A DNA stretch of 64,000 nt from Actinomyces sp. oral taxon 170 str. F0386 (GTDB lineage: Bacteria; Actinomycetota; Actinomycetes; Actinomycetales; Actinomycetaceae): the NCBI RefSeq assembly GCF_000195595.1, contig NZ_GL882573.1, positions 1 to 64,000 of the forward strand. Reading direction: 5' to 3'. Shown piece after piece: positions 50,565 to 59,280 of this stretch. A program made the translations under genes and the position numbers. The notes beneath the pieces were generated by a model. The model was not told the DNA's origin, ran no database searches, and was given only the letters and a program-made list of their open reading frames with translations. The first letter of the stretch is position 1. Each line of letters starts with the position of its first letter.

Positions 50565-50963
50565 ATGACCGTCAGCCGTATCGCCACCACCAGCGCCCCC
50601 GCCGCCGTCGGCCCCTACTCCCAGGGCGTCTCGACCGGTCAGGAGGCCGGCTCGCTCGTCTTCGTCTCCGGTCAGGTGCCGCTCGACCCGGCCACCGGCG
50701 CCCTCGTCGAGGGTGACATCCAGGCCCAGGCCGAGCAGGTCCTCAAGAACGTGGGTGCCATTCTGGCCGAGGCCGGACTCGGGTACGACGACGTCGTCAA
50801 GACCACGGTCCTACTCGCCGACATCGCCGACTTCGCCGCCGTCAACGAGGTCTACGCCCGCTACTTCACCGGCGAGACCCTCCCGGCCCGGGCCGCCTTC
50901 GGTGTCGCCGCCCTCCCGCTGGGGGCCGGGGTCGAGATCGAGGCCATCGCCGCCCGGGCCTGA
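50565..50963 (+). CDS. ridA: RidA/YjgF/UK114 family enamine deaminase
   Basis: A 132-residue protein; ATG 50565 follows GAGGAACGAGGAA. APAAVGPYSQGV, LVFVSGQVPLDPATG, and the C-terminal PARAAFGVAALPLGAGVEIEAIA with the conserved Arg and Glu are the RidA signature. It hydrolyses reactive enamines/imines released by PLP enzymes and so protects PLP-dependent enzymes; several such enzymes are encoded in this window. It stands alone upstream of the TPM-family array. Confidence 0.92.
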   Translation: MTVSRIATTSAPAAVGPYSQGVSTGQEAGSLVFVSGQVPLDPATGALVEGDIQAQAEQVLKNVGAILAEAGLGYDDVVKTTVLLADIADFAAVNEVYARYFTGETLPARAAFGVAALPLGAGVEIEAIAARA

Positions 50964-51283
50964 GCTTGTCCCGAGTCGATCCGCCCCGGACCCACCGCTG
51001 AGAGCCGTCGCGGTCGACGCCGGCTGTACGTGCAGAGGCCGGCCTGTCCGTCTGAACGGGGCGCCACCCCTTCCGGTGTAGGGCGTTGGACCCTCCCACT
51101 GGGCCGTCCCGTTCACTAGGCTCTCTCACGGTTCCGCTTCCACGGGGCGTTCTCTTCACGGGGGCGCCCCGTGTTGCTCTCCCCATGGCAGGTGGCGTGG
51201 CCGAGAGGAAGGATGGGCCACGCCGGGTGGCCACCCAGATGCCGGCCGGCCACAACACTGCTTCGATGCGCCATGAGAGGAAG
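50964..51283. other. Intergenic region upstream of the TPM-family array
   Basis: About 320 bases. It contains a hairpin of CACGGGGCG/CGCCCCGTG with an inner direct repeat (near 51139-51171) and no supported gene. The first array gene has an open frame running back to 51086 but without family-like sequence there. Confidence 0.5.
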
Positions 51284-52273
51284 ATGATGCCGAGCACGCA
51301 CCTGCCCCTCATCGTTCGCCTCGGCGGGATCCGCTCGCTGCTGACCTTCGGTGTCATCATGACCGTCAGTGCGGCAGCGATACTCTCACCGGTGGCCGTG
51401 GTGCTCTGGGCTCCCGTTCTTCTACCTGCCTCGATGCTGCTGGCCTTCTCGGGTGCCGGCGGGATCGCCTACTACCTGTGGCGTGGCTTCTCCGCGCGCC
51501 GCCTGCTCGAGCGAGCTCGGCACCACTACTCGCAGGTCACCCACGACTACGAGGCCACCGAGCTCCAGGCCCGCCTCATCCCGGAGGACGAGTCCCATGG
51601 TGCTCGGGTCATGGCCCACTACCACTGGTTCCGTGACGAGTACGAGAGCCTGACCCGCTCCTGGCAGGATCTTGGCAGCCCTCGGGGTGTCCAGTGGTTC
51701 GATCCGGGGATGCTTAAGCGAGTCACCGAGCTCGAGCGGCGCTCGGTCGCGCTGGACTCGACTGATGACGTCATTGCCGGCAACGCCGCCTTCCTCACCC
51801 TGTCCTCCAGATGGGAGCGGCTCTGGCACGCCGAGCAGCGGCCGGTCCTTCGCGATCTCGACCTGCTACTGGGACTGTGTCAGCAGATCGACTTCCACGC
51901 CTTTGCGCCCGGTGGCACGGTCGAGGCGCGCGAACAGGTCCGGGCCCACCACCAGCGTCTCACCGAGATGACCGCCGAGTTGTCCTCCGGCCGGTTGCAG
52001 CCCTCGGCGGCACTTGATGAGCTCAGCTGGATTGCGGCCGACGTCCACCGGTCGGTGAGCGGCCTGTCGCTCCGCGCGGCCGGTGCGGGGCCGCCCTTCA
52101 ACGCTCTCGACGTCGGAGCGCCCCGCCGGCCGAGTGCCCGCAGCTTGCCGGGCGTCATCGGATCTGGGAGGAACGCCGGCTACTGGCACCCGGCTGGCGT
52201 TCGCACCGGTCCCCGTTCGTATGCGACGGCCCGCGTGAGCTTCCTCGGGGACGGGACGTTCCCAGGCTCCTGA
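51284..52273 (+). CDS. TPM-less paralog in the DUF5129-like array (member 1)
   Basis: A 329-residue protein; start near 51284 (tandem ATGATG after GAGAGG). It begins RLGGIRSLLTFGVIMTVSAA like the other members, then goes straight to the second membrane segment LLAFSGAGGIAYYLWRGFSARRLLERA, skipping the entire extracytoplasmic TPM domain. The cytoplasmic-type helical domain is kept (YSQVTHDYEATELQARLIPEDESHGARVMAHYHWF ... LSSGRLQPSAALDEL). The C-terminal end differs: no Gly/Ser tail and no SSSSF terminus. It looks like an in-frame deletion product with its own function, or a decaying copy. Confidence 0.75.
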   Translation: MMPSTHLPLIVRLGGIRSLLTFGVIMTVSAAAILSPVAVVLWAPVLLPASMLLAFSGAGGIAYYLWRGFSARRLLERARHHYSQVTHDYEATELQARLIPEDESHGARVMAHYHWFRDEYESLTRSWQDLGSPRGVQWFDPGMLKRVTELERRSVALDSTDDVIAGNAAFLTLSSRWERLWHAEQRPVLRDLDLLLGLCQQIDFHAFAPGGTVEAREQVRAHHQRLTEMTAELSSGRLQPSAALDELSWIAADVHRSVSGLSLRAAGAGPPFNALDVGAPRRPSARSLPGVIGSGRNAGYWHPAGVRTGPRSYATARVSFLGDGTFPGS

Positions 52274-52426
52274 TACTCGGTGCGACTGCACGTCAGGAGT
52301 CCAACCCCACGAATCCCAGAAACGAATACAACCGATGAATATTACAGAAGTGAATACAGAACTGAATAATCGGCGGGGATCCCAACATGTTGGCTCGCGA
52401 TGGCATCGTCATCCGCTTGAAAAGAG

Positions 52427-54067
52427 ATGAATGTGTTGAGATCGATTGTCCGGGTTCTGAAGGCGTTTACCTCTTCTTTGAATTTTATTCTCAATGTGAC
52501 GGTGTTTCTTGCCCTCATCCTGTCCCTTCCAGTGATGTGGTTCTGGCCGTTCGGTAGAACACACAACCCGACGGTGGAGGTGTACGATAAGGCTCATATC
52601 CTTTCGTCTGACACGGTTGCGGAGAAGATACAGGACATAGGTTTTCGTCAAGACGTTCACGTCGTTGTTGTCTCAGTGCCCGGGTACATGATTGAGAACC
52701 TCAATGCCGAGGTGCTCAAGTATGCGCGCACCCATCAGGATGCTCCGAGACCGTGGATCTCCTCATCCAACTCCAACTACTGGAGTGACGGCACTGTCAT
52801 TCTTGCAGTTGCGCCCGATTCCAGGAAGGTGGGGTGCTATTTCGGGCAGGATGTACGCCTGTCCTTGAGTAATCAGGCGTCGATCCAGAGCGCCGCGAAA
52901 AAGCAATTCAACAACCGTGATTGGGGCGATGGGGTCGTGGCGATGACGGAGAAGGCGGCTGACCTCATGGGGCGCCCTGCTGAAGGGAGCTGGTTGACCA
53001 CCTTGATCGTCCCGGCTCCGGTCGCCATGATAGGAGCTTGGTTGCTCCAGAAGTATCTGCGCCGCGGACTGCGTGCAAGAGCTGTTGGGAAGGAAGTGAC
53101 GGAGAGCTACTCTCGGGTTGCTTTTGGTTATGATGAGACCGAACTGAACGCGCGCACCATTCCTGAAACCGAACCGTATGGTGCGCAGGTGAGGATGCGA
53201 TACCGATGGTACTGTCAGGAGTACGTGAGCATCACCAAGGATCTGCAAGCCTTCGGAAGTCCTCGCGGTCCTCAGTGGTTCTCCTGGAGAATGCTGAGGC
53301 GTGTATCGGAATTGAAAAAGCGCTCTGCCGCGCTGGAGTCTCTTAGTGAGACAATCTCCAACACTGCGTCTCTCCTGAACATGTCATCCACCTGGGAGAA
53401 GGCTTGGGAGAATGAGCAGGGGCCGGTGCTGGAGGACCTGCAGGCGCTGAGAAAACTCTGCGACACGATCTCCGCGTCTCGGGACGTGCCTTTGAGTGTG
53501 AGGAAGGAACGTGAGTGGGTCAGGGATCAGCGCGCGCGCCTGGATGATATGGGGATAGAGTTGGCAACTGGCAGGATGAATCCTTCTGCTGCGCTCGACG
53601 AGCTGGAGAGCATAGCGCAATCAATTCAGGACAAGGCTCTGGATCTGACGCGCCGTGCAGTGAATGCCGATACATCCAAGTATGCTAAAAAACGTAGGCG
53701 GCGTTACCTCTCATCATTGTCTTCACAACATGATTCTGCCTATGCAGGGCAGTGGTTGTTATCTGGTGACAGCGGTAGCTACAACCCTCACTCAACAATT
53801 CGCCTCTTCTCCGACTCTCCGGCCGCATCTGCTGTTGATGACAGTGCATCCTCGTCGGACTGGGGCGGTGCGGGATCCTTCAGTGCCTTCACCCCAGTGT
53901 CTGATCTGGTCGTGGGGTACACATCCGCAGTGTCCTATGCACCTGCGTCCTCGGAGTCCTCGTCGTTCTCGGGCGGAGACGGGTCATCAGGATACTCAGG
54001 AAGCAGCTTCTCCGGAGGGTATGACGGAGGTGGGTTCTCAGGAGCCGGCTCGTCATCCAGCTTCTGA
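52427..54067 (+). CDS. TPM-domain membrane protein, DUF5129-like (array member 2)
   Basis: A 546-residue protein. TM1 lies near 12-40, ending FWPFG. Residues 48-180 are a TPM/YgcG-type domain (VEVYDKAHILSSDTVAEKIQDI, VHVVVVSVPGY, WSDGTVILAVAPDSRKVGCYFGQDV), TM2 is near 190-215, residues 220-440 are helical, and the tail is Gly/Ser-rich, ending FSGAGSSSSF. TPM domains occur in envelope proteins of stress or photosystem-repair function; this family's role is unknown. GC is clearly below the genome level in this copy, unlike members 5 and 6. Confidence 0.8.
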   Translation: MNVLRSIVRVLKAFTSSLNFILNVTVFLALILSLPVMWFWPFGRTHNPTVEVYDKAHILSSDTVAEKIQDIGFRQDVHVVVVSVPGYMIENLNAEVLKYARTHQDAPRPWISSSNSNYWSDGTVILAVAPDSRKVGCYFGQDVRLSLSNQASIQSAAKKQFNNRDWGDGVVAMTEKAADLMGRPAEGSWLTTLIVPAPVAMIGAWLLQKYLRRGLRARAVGKEVTESYSRVAFGYDETELNARTIPETEPYGAQVRMRYRWYCQEYVSITKDLQAFGSPRGPQWFSWRMLRRVSELKKRSAALESLSETISNTASLLNMSSTWEKAWENEQGPVLEDLQALRKLCDTISASRDVPLSVRKEREWVRDQRARLDDMGIELATGRMNPSAALDELESIAQSIQDKALDLTRRAVNADTSKYAKKRRRRYLSSLSSQHDSAYAGQWLLSGDSGSYNPHSTIRLFSDSPAASAVDDSASSSDWGGAGSFSAFTPVSDLVVGYTSAVSYAPASSESSSFSGGDGSSGYSGSSFSGGYDGGGFSGAGSSSSF

Positions 54068-54111
54068 GTCGATTCGGAACCAGCTTCTATCAGTGAAAGG
54101 ATGCACTGGCG

Positions 54112-55713
54112 GTGCGATCATCGATGCTGAGCAAGATTGGAGGGCTAAGAGCGACTGTGGCATTCGTGACCAATATCGTCCTGTGCCTGGTGCTTGTCTC
54201 ATTGCTTCCGATCATGTGGTTCTGGCCGTTCGGGGGAAGTTATCATCCGACAGTAGATGTTCGCGATGATGCTCATCTCTTCCAGGTTGCTCCACTGGTG
54301 ACGGAGATCCAGAAGATGGAGTTCCGAAAAGAAGTGCATATCGTTGTGGTCACCATTCCCAAAATGAATGAGGCGTCTCTTAATGAGGCAGTTCTGACAT
54401 ATGCTCGACAGCACGGCGGGGGCGCGTCGGAGTGGATATCAAAATCAAATCCGAATCATTGGGCTGATGGAATCATGATTCTCGCAGTCGCTCCTGGCCC
54501 AAGACAAGTGGGTTGCTACTTCGGAGAGGACGTTAAAGTGTCACTGACTCAGCAGGACGTGATTCGCGCTGCTGGCGGGGATGGATTCTCCGAATCCGAT
54601 TGGTATGGAGGGATGATCTCCATGGCGGAGACGTCATCTGACCTGATTGGGAGGCCTCCTGGCGGCCTATTGACGAAGATCGTGATCCCGGGTGCGTTGT
54701 CAGTGTGTGGAGCGGTGTGGTTCGTCTACTACATGCGACGAGGGCTCATGGCTCGCCGTTTTGCGAAGGAGGCGCTGCGCAGCTACTCGAACACGACCCA
54801 CGATTATGATGCGACTGAGCTGCGTGCGTCAATGATCCCTGACGGGGAGGATCATGGGGCTCAGATTTTGACCAGGTATCGCTGGTTCTGCGACGAGTAT
54901 GAGGATGTCACTCGTGCCTGGAACGACTTCGGCTCTCCTGCGGGAGCACAGTGGTTCCAGACGGGTACGGTAAAGCAGGCGCTTTCCCTGAGGACTCGGT
55001 CCCGTGATCTTGAATCCCTCGAGAACGCGGTATCCAACGGAGCATGTTTTCTAACGATGTCTCCAGGGTGGGAGGACGTCTGGGACAATGAGATCGGGCC
55101 ACTGATGGAGGATCTGCAGTCGCTTGAGCGGATGTGCGCGAAAATCGACTCCTCACGGGTGAAGGTGGATACCTCTCAGACTCGTGACTGGATCCGCTGG
55201 TGGCGCCTGCGTGTTGCCCAGGTGACGTCTGAAATGGAAAGCGGATCATGCTCGCCGTCGGCTGCGCTTGATGAGCTGACGATCATGTCGAATGCTTCCA
55301 AGGCGGAGGCTCGCAGCCTGGCCAGAGAGGCCTTGAAGGCGAAGGCGTCTCGGCGTGCTTCCTCTCGGATTCAGCATTTCAATAAGCGGCAGCGTTCGAG
55401 GTCGGGAAAGGCTTACGGTGGCTCATGGGCCGTTGACAACGCTTTTCGACGCTACGATGCTGCGTCCACGATCTGTGTGAACGCGGACTCGCCGGGAGCG
55501 TGCGCCATCAGCTCAGACGATGAAACTCCCTTCGATGCTGTGGTATCCGTGGCTCATCTGTTGTCGGATTATGTCGCCTCATCGAGGTATGTCCAGGTTC
55601 TGAGTGGCGGTGCGGGAGGAGCGAGCGATTTCTCCGGTGGAAGTGGTTCGAGCGTTACCGGTTACGGTTCTGGTAGCGGCTTTTCCGGAGCAGGTTCTTC
55701 GTCGAGTTTCTGA
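54112..55713 (+). CDS. TPM-domain membrane protein, DUF5129-like (array member 3)
   Basis: A 533-residue protein starting at GTG 54112 (ATG 54124 is possible). The layout follows member 2: FWPFGGSYHPTVDVRDDAHLF, VHIVVVTIPKMNE, WADGIMILAVAPGPRQVGCYFGEDV, a second membrane segment near 190-212 and a helical domain with ATELRASMIPDGEDHGAQILTRYRWF. The Gly/Ser tail is shorter and ends FSGAGSSSSF. It begins 44 bases after member 2. Lower GC than members 5 and 6. Confidence 0.8.
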   Translation: MRSSMLSKIGGLRATVAFVTNIVLCLVLVSLLPIMWFWPFGGSYHPTVDVRDDAHLFQVAPLVTEIQKMEFRKEVHIVVVTIPKMNEASLNEAVLTYARQHGGGASEWISKSNPNHWADGIMILAVAPGPRQVGCYFGEDVKVSLTQQDVIRAAGGDGFSESDWYGGMISMAETSSDLIGRPPGGLLTKIVIPGALSVCGAVWFVYYMRRGLMARRFAKEALRSYSNTTHDYDATELRASMIPDGEDHGAQILTRYRWFCDEYEDVTRAWNDFGSPAGAQWFQTGTVKQALSLRTRSRDLESLENAVSNGACFLTMSPGWEDVWDNEIGPLMEDLQSLERMCAKIDSSRVKVDTSQTRDWIRWWRLRVAQVTSEMESGSCSPSAALDELTIMSNASKAEARSLAREALKAKASRRASSRIQHFNKRQRSRSGKAYGGSWAVDNAFRRYDAASTICVNADSPGACAISSDDETPFDAVVSVAHLLSDYVASSRYVQVLSGGAGGASDFSGGSGSSVTGYGSGSGFSGAGSSSSF

Positions 55714-55810
55714 GTGAAGGGGAGCCGGTTATTCATCTATTTTCACTCGATAGTGACGGTCTTCGTTGTGCCGTTCGTTGATAGTGCGACTTGACGAAAG
55801 TAGGATAGCG

Positions 55811-57454
55811 ATGCGGAATGCGGTGGGAGTTGGTCTCGGTGGATTTCGGGCAGTTCTGTCATTTTTTATTCATGTCGGTGTGGCGTCGATTCTCGTGGCC
55901 TCTCCGTTCGTTGTGGACAACTGGTACTCTCAAAAACATGCGCCACGTTACGAGCCAGTTGTTGAGATTCATGATGAAGCGAATGCTCTTGACGTTGATG
56001 ATCTTGAGGCGGATCTGAAGGAAGTACGCTTCAGAAAGAAGACCCATTTTGCCGTTCTCACAGTTCCTGGACAGAATGTGGTGAACCTCAATGCGGAGGT
56101 CCTTAAGTACGCGGAGACTCAGATGGCTGGCAGTCCGTGGATATCTAAGGACAATCCGAACTACTGGCGCGACGGTTTGCTGATCCTTGCTGTTGCTCCG
56201 GATGGCCGCAAAGTGGGGTGCTATGTTGGTGAGGATCTCAAAATTTCGCAAGAGTCGCAGGCCGATATTCAGGATTCAGCAAAGGATCACTTCCGTGCCA
56301 AGGATTGGAATGGCGGTGTCAAGTCGATGGCGGAGCGAAGTGCTGATCTTATTGCGAACGGCAACACCCCGCAAAGGACTGTCTTCTTGCTGACGTTGCT
56401 TGGTGTCGGAGGCGTTGCGACTGTTTGGCTCATTTGGTATGTGTGGAGCGGGCCCAATACCAGTAAGAAGTATATGATTGCCCGTCGGACCTTCTCCCGG
56501 GTGGTGTATGGTTACGAAGAAACGATCTCACGCGCTGCACTCGTTCCCGATGATAATACTCATGGCGCTCTGATTCTGTCTCGGTGTCGATGGTTCGACA
56601 GTGAGTACACAGAGGTCAGCCGGATGTGGAATGAGCTGCCCGAACCTTATGGTTTCCAGTGGTACGTCGGAGCGACTCGACGCAGTGTCAATGACCTGAA
56701 GGAACGGTCGGAAGCATTGCAGTTGTTTGAGACCATCGTCTCACACGCCGCGATCTTGTTCTCAAGGGCATCGGACTGGCCTGCTGTGTGGGATAACGAG
56801 TGCGGTCCGGTCATGGAGGACATTCAGGCCCTCGTGCATCTGTGCCGGGAGGTTCAGAGGTCGAAGGTGGCTGTGGACGGAGATGAGGAGCGAGAGTGGG
56901 CGGCTCTCTGCCTGCAGCATTTGAGAAGACTACCTGCGTGTCTCAGGGAGGGGAGCGTTACTCCGTCGCAGGCGCTCAGCGAGTTAGACAAAATTTCTGA
57001 TGGTGTGCGCGTCCGAGTGGACAGCTTGATGGCCAGGATAGTTGAGAGTGATGGGTCGAGAGGGTCTTCAAGGCGCCGGCGTCGATACGAGAAGATGAAG
57101 TCAGAGCCGCCAGCAAATACTATGTCTCGTTATGAAGGTAAGTGGGAGATCGCTGGTAGCAAGGGAGAGTATGATCCCAGGACAACGATTCGCGTTAATC
57201 CCGGAACTCCTGACGTGGCCGTATTAATGGGAGTTGATGGCGGTGCTGGTGATGTGACCGACGGTGTCGTACGGCATCAGTTCTCGAGCTCAGGAGGACC
57301 TATATGTCATACGCCGGTGTCCAGTCTCATCGTCGGTTACTCGGCCGCAATTCCTTCGGATATCAGTGCCGGCTCCGGATCAAGTGGCTCGTCCAGCAGC
57401 GGTGGCTATGACGGAGGCGGCTTCTCCGGAACTGGATCGTCGTCCAGCTTCTGA
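55811..57454 (+). CDS. TPM-domain membrane protein, DUF5129-like (array member 4)
   Basis: A 547-residue protein; ATG 55811 follows AGGATAGCG and is preferred to 55766. It is the most diverged full-length copy: TM1 FFIHVGVASILVASPFVV lacks the FWPFG motif, the TPM part reads VEIHDEANALDVDDLEADL and WRDGLLILAVAPDGRKVGCYVGEDL, and the helical domain keeps DDNTHGALILSRCRWF. The tail is Gly/Ser-rich, ending FSGTGSSSSF. GC is low as in members 2 and 3. Confidence 0.8.
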   Translation: MRNAVGVGLGGFRAVLSFFIHVGVASILVASPFVVDNWYSQKHAPRYEPVVEIHDEANALDVDDLEADLKEVRFRKKTHFAVLTVPGQNVVNLNAEVLKYAETQMAGSPWISKDNPNYWRDGLLILAVAPDGRKVGCYVGEDLKISQESQADIQDSAKDHFRAKDWNGGVKSMAERSADLIANGNTPQRTVFLLTLLGVGGVATVWLIWYVWSGPNTSKKYMIARRTFSRVVYGYEETISRAALVPDDNTHGALILSRCRWFDSEYTEVSRMWNELPEPYGFQWYVGATRRSVNDLKERSEALQLFETIVSHAAILFSRASDWPAVWDNECGPVMEDIQALVHLCREVQRSKVAVDGDEEREWAALCLQHLRRLPACLREGSVTPSQALSELDKISDGVRVRVDSLMARIVESDGSRGSSRRRRRYEKMKSEPPANTMSRYEGKWEIAGSKGEYDPRTTIRVNPGTPDVAVLMGVDGGAGDVTDGVVRHQFSSSGGPICHTPVSSLIVGYSAAIPSDISAGSGSSGSSSSGGYDGGGFSGTGSSSSF

Positions 57455-57549
57455 ATCGGCTCGATAGGATCAGTCTTCTACCTCGGTGGCCCCGCCAGGA
57501 TATCGCGGCCTTCAACACCCTACTTCCGCAGAAAGAAAGGAAAGTGTGG

Positions 57550-59169
57550 ATGAATCACATGAAACAGTCTTGTAGAGGCGGTTTAGGCGGAATCCGGTCA
57601 GTGACGGCCTTCATCGCCAATATCGCGGTGAGCCTTGCCCTCATCGCCGTACTGCCGATCATGGTGATCTGGCCCTTCGGCGGGAGCCATCGCCCCGCCG
57701 TGGAGGTCCACGACGAGGCCGGAATACTCCGGACCGAGCCGCTGGCCAAGAAGATCCAGGAGATGCGATTCCGTCAGGACCTCCACGTCGCCGTGCTCAC
57801 GGTTCCGGGCTGGGACGTTACCAACCTCAATGACTCGGTGCTGGAGTACGCCCGTTCGCACGCGAGCGACACTGACGTACCGTGGATCTCGACGTCGAAC
57901 CCCAACTACTGGAGCGACGGCCTGGTGATCCTGGCGGTCGCCCCCGACTCACGCAAGGTGGGCTGCTACTTCGGTGAGGATGTCGCGGTCACCCTGGATC
58001 AGCAGGCAGCCATCCAGGACGCCGCCAAGGACCAGTACCGCCGGGCCGACTGGTACGGGGGCACCGTCTCCATGGCGGCCAAGACCGCGGACGTCGTCGG
58101 CCGGGTCGGTGGCGGTGGCATCGTCATGACCTACATCCTGCCCGGAATCTCAGCGCTTGCAGGCGTCACCTGGCTCGTGTACTACCTGTGGCGTGGCGTC
58201 ACGGCGCGACGTCGGGCGCGTGAGGCGCTGCGCCACTACTTGCAGGTCACCCACGACTACGAGACCACCGAGCTCATGGCCGGCACGATCCCTGAGGATG
58301 AGCCGCACGGCGCCCAGGTCATGGCCCGATACCGGTGGTTCCTCGATGAGTATGAGGAGGTCACCCGCTCCTGGGCGGAGTTCGGCAACCCCCATGGCAC
58401 CCAGTGGTTCGGCACGTCGTCGTTCAAACGGGCCACCGAGCTGGAGAAGCGCTCCGAGGGTCTGGACTCCCTCGACGACGTCATCGCCAACACCGCGACC
58501 TTCCTGAGCCTGTCGCGCGGCTGGGACCGCGTCTGGAGCAACGAGCGGGGGCCGGTCCTGGAGGACCTGCAGTCGCTGCGGCGGCTGTGCCACGAGATCG
58601 ACAGCTCCGACGTCGCCGAGAACGGTTCGATCGCCGAACGCACCAAGGAGGAGCGGGAGTGGGTCCGCTCCCGCAAGCAGCGCCTGGACGACATGACCTC
58701 CGAGCTGGAGGACGGATCGCTCCGGCCCTCGGCCGCGCTCGATGAGCTCGATGAGCTCGCCAGTCAGACGAGGACGAAGGCCAACCGACTCGCGCGTGAG
58801 GCCATTGACGCGGACACCTCCAGGTACGCCACCGAGCGCCGTCGGCGTTACGACGACTCGGACTCGACCAAGGAAGCCGCTTACGCCGGCTACTGGTACC
58901 TGGGCGGGGGACACGGCAGCTATAACCCGCACTCGACGATTCGCCTCAACCCCTCCTCCCCGGCGATCTCCGCCATCGACTCGTCCGGCTCGGGCTCCGG
59001 GGCCGGTGGGTCCTTCAGCTCCTTCACCCCGGTCTCCGACCTGGTGGTGGGCTACAGCTCGGCCTCCTCCTACACGCCGTCGAGCAGCTCCGGCTCCTCG
59101 GGAAGCAGCTTCTCCGGCGGCTACAGCGGCGGCGGCTTCTCCGGGTCCGGTTCCTCCTCGAGCTTCTGA
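57550..59169 (+). CDS. TPM-domain membrane protein, DUF5129-like (array member 5)
   Basis: A 539-residue protein; ATG 57550 is preferred to GTG 57544 because of GAAAGGAAA upstream. IWPFGGSHRPAVEVHDEAGILRTEPLAKKI begins the TPM domain, with WSDGLVILAVAPDSRKVGCYFGEDV; TM2 is near 200-222; the helical domain has ATTELM-type repeats and ELEDGSLRPSAALDEL. The tail ends FSGSGSSSSF. GC is at genome level. A stretch of about 160 bases in the TPM-coding part is nearly identical to member 6. Confidence 0.82.
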   Translation: MNHMKQSCRGGLGGIRSVTAFIANIAVSLALIAVLPIMVIWPFGGSHRPAVEVHDEAGILRTEPLAKKIQEMRFRQDLHVAVLTVPGWDVTNLNDSVLEYARSHASDTDVPWISTSNPNYWSDGLVILAVAPDSRKVGCYFGEDVAVTLDQQAAIQDAAKDQYRRADWYGGTVSMAAKTADVVGRVGGGGIVMTYILPGISALAGVTWLVYYLWRGVTARRRAREALRHYLQVTHDYETTELMAGTIPEDEPHGAQVMARYRWFLDEYEEVTRSWAEFGNPHGTQWFGTSSFKRATELEKRSEGLDSLDDVIANTATFLSLSRGWDRVWSNERGPVLEDLQSLRRLCHEIDSSDVAENGSIAERTKEEREWVRSRKQRLDDMTSELEDGSLRPSAALDELDELASQTRTKANRLAREAIDADTSRYATERRRRYDDSDSTKEAAYAGYWYLGGGHGSYNPHSTIRLNPSSPAISAIDSSGSGSGAGGSFSSFTPVSDLVVGYSSASSYTPSSSSGSSGSSFSGGYSGGGFSGSGSSSSF

Positions 59170-59280
59170 GCCGGGGCGGCCGGGCTCCTGTCTGCGCTGT
59201 CTCTGCCCGGCTCCGGGGTCGCCGGGACCTCGCTACTATCGGTACTGAAAACTGCCAGTCAGTAGGGAGGTGAGGCTCGG

